NCBI GenBank assembly: GCA_024364735.1
Contig: JAGFNQ010000297.1
Span: 1,010,682 to 1,074,681 of the forward strand
Reading direction: 5' to 3'
DNA from: Boesenbergia rotunda
Taxonomy: Eukaryota; Streptophyta; Magnoliopsida; Zingiberales; Zingiberaceae
DNA: 64,000 bases
Numbering within the stretch: the stretch's first letter is position 1; every line of letters starts with the position of its first letter. Below are positions 59,586 to 64,000 of the stretch, one piece after another. Made by a program: the position numbers and the translations under genes. The notes beneath the pieces were generated by a model. It searched no databases and was not told the DNA's origin. It was given only the letters and a program-made list of their open reading frames with translations.

Positions 59586-62500
59586 ATGGATAACCCCAAT
59601 CCACTGACGGTTACTCTTTCTCCAGAAGAATATGAAATGCTGATGGCGGCCCGGACACAGAAGGCACAACAATCGCATCCGCCAACCGGTAGTCAAGGGG
59701 CCCGGCCCCCTGTACGGGGAAATTCAGAAGGTATGGCTGCTCAGCCCGATCCCCACGCTCCAAATTTTCCCCGAGCACTTTTCCGGAACGAGGCCCGCTC
59801 AGCCCCGACCGAAGCTTCAGCGTCCAGCCTGGCGCACCAAACACGCCCAGATAAAGGGAAAGGGTTAGCTGACCCCGCCGCGGCCTGTCCGACTCGCAGC
59901 CCTTTCTCCTCACAAATTCTTGGGGATCCCGTTCCCAAGAATCTACGATTCTTCACCATGCCAGAGTACTCGGGGACCAGTGACCCCGAGGAGCACGTCA
60001 TGAAGTTTGAAAGCTCTGCCCAGTTGCACCAATACCCGGAGGGCGTCAAATGCCGCGCTTTCCTGACGACCCTCTCCGGGCAGGCTCAACGATGGTTTGG
60101 CGGGCTCCCGAGTGGATCAGTTGAGAGTTTTGCAGAGGTAAAGCGGCTGTTCCTGCAACATTTTGCAAGCAGTCGGAGGCACCATAAGACCAGCCTCAAT
60201 TTGTTCGCTCTAAAGCAAGGTCCGAAAGAGTCACTCCGGGCCTACATCCAGAGGTTCAATGGAGTAGCTATAGAGGTGCCCAATACCACCTCCGAAGTAC
60301 TAGTCACCGCCTTCTCACAAGGGCTCCAAGAAGGTGATTTCTTCCGATCCCTGATCAGGAAACCACCGAAGGATTTCGACAGCCTGCTCGGGAAGGCTAG
60401 CAAGTATATCAATGTGGAAGAAGCACAAGCCGCCCGGCGGAAGGAAGCGATAGTTAGCCCATCGCCTGCACCTCCTCACAACAGATCGCCAGGAGGGCCG
60501 ATTCGCAGTCCCCGACCGGCCGATCGGCCCGGAATGAGACCCCAGCAAGTGCAGGTGGCACAGGGGAATTGGCCCAACAGATGGGCCCCATATTGTGCGT
60601 TTCACCAATGTAATACGCACAACACTGAGGATTGCCGAGCAGGCAACAGAGCTCGGACCCCACTCGGCAGGGGTCGAGGACGACAAACCCAGCAGGGACG
60701 CGGGCGAGATCAAGGAGCCACAGCCCAGCAAGGACAAAGGCGGGATGCCCCCGCCGCCCGGCAATTGCTTCCTCGGCCCGAGCAGGAAGAGGTGGAGGAA
60801 CTTGACGAAGATCAAGCCAATCACCAAAACGCCGTCCGAGGAGGCGTCAATGTGATTTCTGGCGGTCCGACCGGCGGCGATTCCAACCGAGCCAGAAAGA
60901 CGCAGGTGCGCCGACTGGAAATTCACCAAGTCGGAGTGAGCACCTCTCAAGCTCAAGGGCCCCAAATCAGCTGGGGGCCGCAGGATTTGCAAGGATTGGA
61001 GGTGCCGCACGATGACCCGCTGGTCATCACGGCTGTCATTGCCAACTACGAAGTCCACCGCACCATTGTGGACACCGGCAGCTCGGTAAATATTTTATAT
61101 AAGCGAGCTTTTGATCAACTGCAAATTGAATTATCGCAGCTAGAGTTGGTGGCTACTCCCCTGTTCGGCTTTACGGGGAACGAAGTACAGCCGATCGGAC
61201 AGATACGGCTGGCCGTCTCACTTGGAGAAGAGCCACTCAAGAGAACACGATGGACCACATTTCTGATTGTGGATGCCCCAGCTGCCTACAACGCAATTCT
61301 CGGTCGACCGGCTCTCAACGAGTTTAAAGCGGTAGTCTCCACCTACTACCTCAAGGTGAAGTTTCCGGTCGGCGACAAAGTCGGCGAGGTGAAAGGCAAT
61401 CAGACCGTGGCCCGGCGATGCTATGCTGATGATGTCCGCTCGGGAGGTCAAAAGGCAAGGCGGACAGGTAGCGGCTGCAACATGGTGCAAGCCTCCCCTT
61501 GGACAGAATTGCGGGAGGACAAAGAGGAGGTACAACTTTTGCCCGGTAGGGAAGATACCAAGATACAAATTGCTGCAGGACTTCCGGAGGATCTGAAGCA
61601 GTCTCTAATCGACGCCCTCGCTCGAAATCAAGACGTATTTGCCTGGTCGCCAAAAGACTTGAAGGGTGTCCGACCGGAAGTCGCAGAGCACCAGCTTCAT
61701 GTTTACCCGGGTGCGCGGCCGGTCAAGCAACGGAAAAGAGATCGCAGCGCCGCACAAAATCAAGTCATCCGGGCAGAAGTAGAAAGACTGCTGGAAGCAG
61801 GACACATCCGGGAAGTTCAGTTCCCGGCCTGGCTGGCGAATGTGGTGCTGGTGTCCAAACCAAATGACAAGTGGCGGGTATGCATTGACTTCCGTGATCT
61901 CAATCGTGCATGCCCGAAAGATTGCTACCCACTTCCACGGATCGATCAACTGGTCGACTCAACGGCCGGCAGCGAGTTCATATCAATGCTGGATGCGTAC
62001 CAGGGGTACCATCAAGTCCCGCTGGCTGTGGCCGACCAAGAAAAAGTAAGCTTCGTCACGGCTGACGGCACCTACTGCTATACCGTCATGCCGTTTGGCC
62101 TCAAGAATGCGGGCGCCACCTACCAAAGAATGATGAACAAGGTGTTCCGGTCGCAAATGGGGCGTAACGTCGAAGTCTATGTCGACGATATTCTGATCAA
62201 GACTGCCCGGGCGGAAGAACTAATCCCCGACATTGAAGAAACTTGCCAAACGCTGCGGCGGTTTGGCCTAAAGCTTAATCCGGCCAAATGTTTATTCGGA
62301 GCTCGGAGCGGGAAGTTCCTTGGTTATATCGTCACCGAGCGGGGCATCGAAGCAAATCCGGGCAAAGTAAAGGCCATTCTAGAGATGCCGGCCCCACGAA
62401 ATCTCAAGGAAGCTCAGCGGCTGACCGGGCGGATAACCGCCCTATCCAGATTCATTTCCCGATCAGCCGAACGGGGTCTGCCATTTTTCAAGACATTACG

Positions 62501-63980
62501 CCGGGCCACCAAATTTCAATGGGACGAAGAATGTGACAAGGCATTTGAAGAGCTGAAGGCATATCTGGCTGAATTGCCTACACTCGCCCGGCCGGAGCCG
62601 AATGAGAATTTATATGTATACTTGGCAGCTTCCTCCGACTCGGGCAGCATGGTGTTGGTCCGGCAAGAAAAATCTGAGCAGAAGCCGGTGTACTTCTTTG
62701 CGCATTTATTTAGAGGAGCCGAGTGTCGGTACACAACACTCGAAAAATTGGGCTACATACTGTTCTTAGCCGCCCGGCGACTCAGGCCATATTTCTTAGC
62801 TCACCCAATTACTGTCTTGACTAACAGTAACTTGGGTCGCGTGCTTACAAATCCGGATGCTTCGGGCCGGCTAGTCAAGTGGACAACTGAGCTGAGTGAA
62901 TACGACATACAATACCAACCCCGGCCGGCTATCAAGGCTCAGGCCTTAGCCGATTTTCTCACAGAATGGCATCCCGATGAAGCCGAAGACGTATGGAAAG
63001 TGTACGTTGATGGGGCATCCTCTCGGCAAGGAAGCGGAATCGGCGTTCTCATGGTTTCTCCCGAAGAAGAGCGGCTACACCTGTCCGTGCGATTAGAACA
63101 CAAGGCGACGAATAATGAAGCCGAATATGAAGCACTTTTAGCCGGTCTACAAGCCGCCCGGCATGTCGGCGCCACCCGGGTGTGGCTATATTCAGATTCG
63201 CAGCTTGCTGTACAACAACTGGCCGGTAACTTCGAAGTCAACAGCGACCGGCTGCGAGAGTACATCGATGCCTATGAGCAGCTGAAGGCGGGTTTCCGGG
63301 AGGTACTCTTACAGAAGATCCCTCGAGAAAACAACTTGAAGGCAGATGAGCTAGCTAAATTAGCTAGTACAGTCGGATCTTGGGTGGTCCCCCGGCCGGC
63401 CTGCCATGCCTTATTCGTCATGCAAATCGAGCAGCAGGCGGAAGCTAAATTGGAAACCGATTGGAGAACTCCATTGATTGCATTCTTAACCAGGGGAGAA
63501 GTGCCGTCCGACCGGGAGGAGGCTCGGCTGTTCAGAAAGAGAGCAGCGCAATACACTATGGTTGGAGATGTCCTCTATAAACGGGCTCACGCCCGGCTAT
63601 TGCTCAAATGCCTTAGCGATGAAGATGCAGATTATGTGCTCGAGAGGTCCATATGGGGGTCTGCAGTAATCATTCAGGAGGTAGAGCCACCGCCCGGAAA
63701 GCTCTTTTGGCCGGGTATTATTGGCCAACTCTACAGAAGGATGCCGACCGATTGGCCGCAACATGCATCTCATTGTCAGAAACAACCAATGCCTGCCCCA
63801 CCGGCCACCGAATTTAATGAAGAAACATCTCTGTCTCTTGCCCGTTCGACCAATGGAATGGATATTGTAGGTCCGTTTCCGATCGCCCCCGCCCAGAAGA
63901 AGTTCTTGTTGGTCGCGGTGGATTACTTCTCCAAATGGGTGGAAGCAGAGGCACTGGCTAGGATCACGAGCAGGCAGTGA
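59586..63980 (+). CDS. Ty3/gypsy gag-pol polyprotein, Tat lineage, partial and frameshifted
   Basis: A single frame of 1464 residues. Visible are a Retrotrans_gag core (about residues 125-240), a Tat-type zinc knuckle (YCAFHQCNTHNTEDC, about 335), an aspartic protease (IVDTGSSVNILY, about 494), RT with YVDDILIK (about 865), a conventional RNase H that has lost its catalytic pattern, and a second archaeal-type RNase H (VYVDGASSRQGSGIG, NNEAEYEALLAGL, SDSQLA). The integrase starts after that (GMDIVGPF, about 1424). Two RNase H domains define the Tat lineage. The integrase zinc-finger region (about 63630-63770) reads correctly only in another frame. A one-base loss near 63970 causes the TGA at 63978. 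The element is therefore probably defective, and its 3' half is outside the window. Confidence 0.9.
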   Translation: MDNPNPLTVTLSPEEYEMLMAARTQKAQQSHPPTGSQGARPPVRGNSEGMAAQPDPHAPNFPRALFRNEARSAPTEASASSLAHQTRPDKGKGLADPAAACPTRSPFSSQILGDPVPKNLRFFTMPEYSGTSDPEEHVMKFESSAQLHQYPEGVKCRAFLTTLSGQAQRWFGGLPSGSVESFAEVKRLFLQHFASSRRHHKTSLNLFALKQGPKESLRAYIQRFNGVAIEVPNTTSEVLVTAFSQGLQEGDFFRSLIRKPPKDFDSLLGKASKYINVEEAQAARRKEAIVSPSPAPPHNRSPGGPIRSPRPADRPGMRPQQVQVAQGNWPNRWAPYCAFHQCNTHNTEDCRAGNRARTPLGRGRGRQTQQGRGRDQGATAQQGQRRDAPAARQLLPRPEQEEVEELDEDQANHQNAVRGGVNVISGGPTGGDSNRARKTQVRRLEIHQVGVSTSQAQGPQISWGPQDLQGLEVPHDDPLVITAVIANYEVHRTIVDTGSSVNILYKRAFDQLQIELSQLELVATPLFGFTGNEVQPIGQIRLAVSLGEEPLKRTRWTTFLIVDAPAAYNAILGRPALNEFKAVVSTYYLKVKFPVGDKVGEVKGNQTVARRCYADDVRSGGQKARRTGSGCNMVQASPWTELREDKEEVQLLPGREDTKIQIAAGLPEDLKQSLIDALARNQDVFAWSPKDLKGVRPEVAEHQLHVYPGARPVKQRKRDRSAAQNQVIRAEVERLLEAGHIREVQFPAWLANVVLVSKPNDKWRVCIDFRDLNRACPKDCYPLPRIDQLVDSTAGSEFISMLDAYQGYHQVPLAVADQEKVSFVTADGTYCYTVMPFGLKNAGATYQRMMNKVFRSQMGRNVEVYVDDILIKTARAEELIPDIEETCQTLRRFGLKLNPAKCLFGARSGKFLGYIVTERGIEANPGKVKAILEMPAPRNLKEAQRLTGRITALSRFISRSAERGLPFFKTLRRATKFQWDEECDKAFEELKAYLAELPTLARPEPNENLYVYLAASSDSGSMVLVRQEKSEQKPVYFFAHLFRGAECRYTTLEKLGYILFLAARRLRPYFLAHPITVLTNSNLGRVLTNPDASGRLVKWTTELSEYDIQYQPRPAIKAQALADFLTEWHPDEAEDVWKVYVDGASSRQGSGIGVLMVSPEEERLHLSVRLEHKATNNEAEYEALLAGLQAARHVGATRVWLYSDSQLAVQQLAGNFEVNSDRLREYIDAYEQLKAGFREVLLQKIPRENNLKADELAKLASTVGSWVVPRPACHALFVMQIEQQAEAKLETDWRTPLIAFLTRGEVPSDREEARLFRKRAAQYTMVGDVLYKRAHARLLLKCLSDEDADYVLERSIWGSAVIIQEVEPPPGKLFWPGIIGQLYRRMPTDWPQHASHCQKQPMPAPPATEFNEETSLSLARSTNGMDIVGPFPIAPAQKKFLLVAVDYFSKWVEAEALARITSRQ

Positions 63981-64000
63981 TTAAGTTCTTATCGCAAAAC

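Overview
This is nuclear DNA from a flowering plant, most likely a monocot. The evidence is spliceosomal introns, a plant-type U2 snRNA promoter, an F-box/FBD gene, GC-rich grass-like coding exons next to very AT-rich intergenic DNA, and dense nests of plant transposon families (Ty3/gypsy Tat lineage, Ty1/copia, CACTA, SINEs). The species cannot be decided from the sequence.

Layout. 0-1.7 kb: 5' part of a minus-strand nucleolar RRM protein gene (NIFK/At5g04600-like). 1.7-4.8 kb: AT-rich spacer with a foldback MITE. 4.8-5.8 kb: a three-exon minus-strand gene for a small, probably N-myristoylated protein of unknown function. 6.9-7.8 kb: a row of tRNA-derived SINEs. 8.2-9.1 kb: a solo gypsy LTR. 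10.4-13.7 kb: a complete four-exon SUS1/ENY2 gene (SAGA and TREX-2 subunit). 15.2-16.7 kb: a convergent F-box/LRR/FBD gene that looks broken. 18.2-19.3 kb: a TIR transposon with an 8-bp target duplication. 19.9 kb: a stray ubiquitin-conjugating enzyme exon. 20.3-27.05 kb: two head-to-tail, decayed copia bodies ending in one LTR. 27.05-30.9 kb: a second copy of the SUS1-to-FBD segment that lacks SUS1 exons 1-2. Fragments of the same segment recur at 31.2-32.5 kb and 37.2-39.6 kb, interrupted by a SINE and by a CACTA element. 35.4 kb: a U2 snRNA gene with its own promoter. 39.6-44 kb: a cluster of large inverted (foldback) repeats. 44-47 kb: a tandem duplication of a CACTA 5' end. 46.3-55.4 kb: a CACTA (En/Spm) element with decayed TnpD-like and TnpA-like genes. 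56.8-58.4 kb: an apparently intact CYP74 (allene oxide synthase-like) gene. 58.6 kb to the window end: 5' LTR and gag-pol of a Tat-lineage gypsy element that runs off the window.

The host genes with intact reading as far as visible are the NIFK-like gene (partial), the MGCGGSK gene, SUS1/ENY2, U2 snRNA and CYP74. They are unrelated in function and do not form a pathway. The window's main interest is structural. Partial copies of one gene-bearing segment act as internal empty-site controls and date several transposon insertions. No clearly new biochemical system was seen. The least explained features are the foldback cluster at 39.6-44 kb, the SINE row with repeated junctions, and the unknown MGCGGSK protein.
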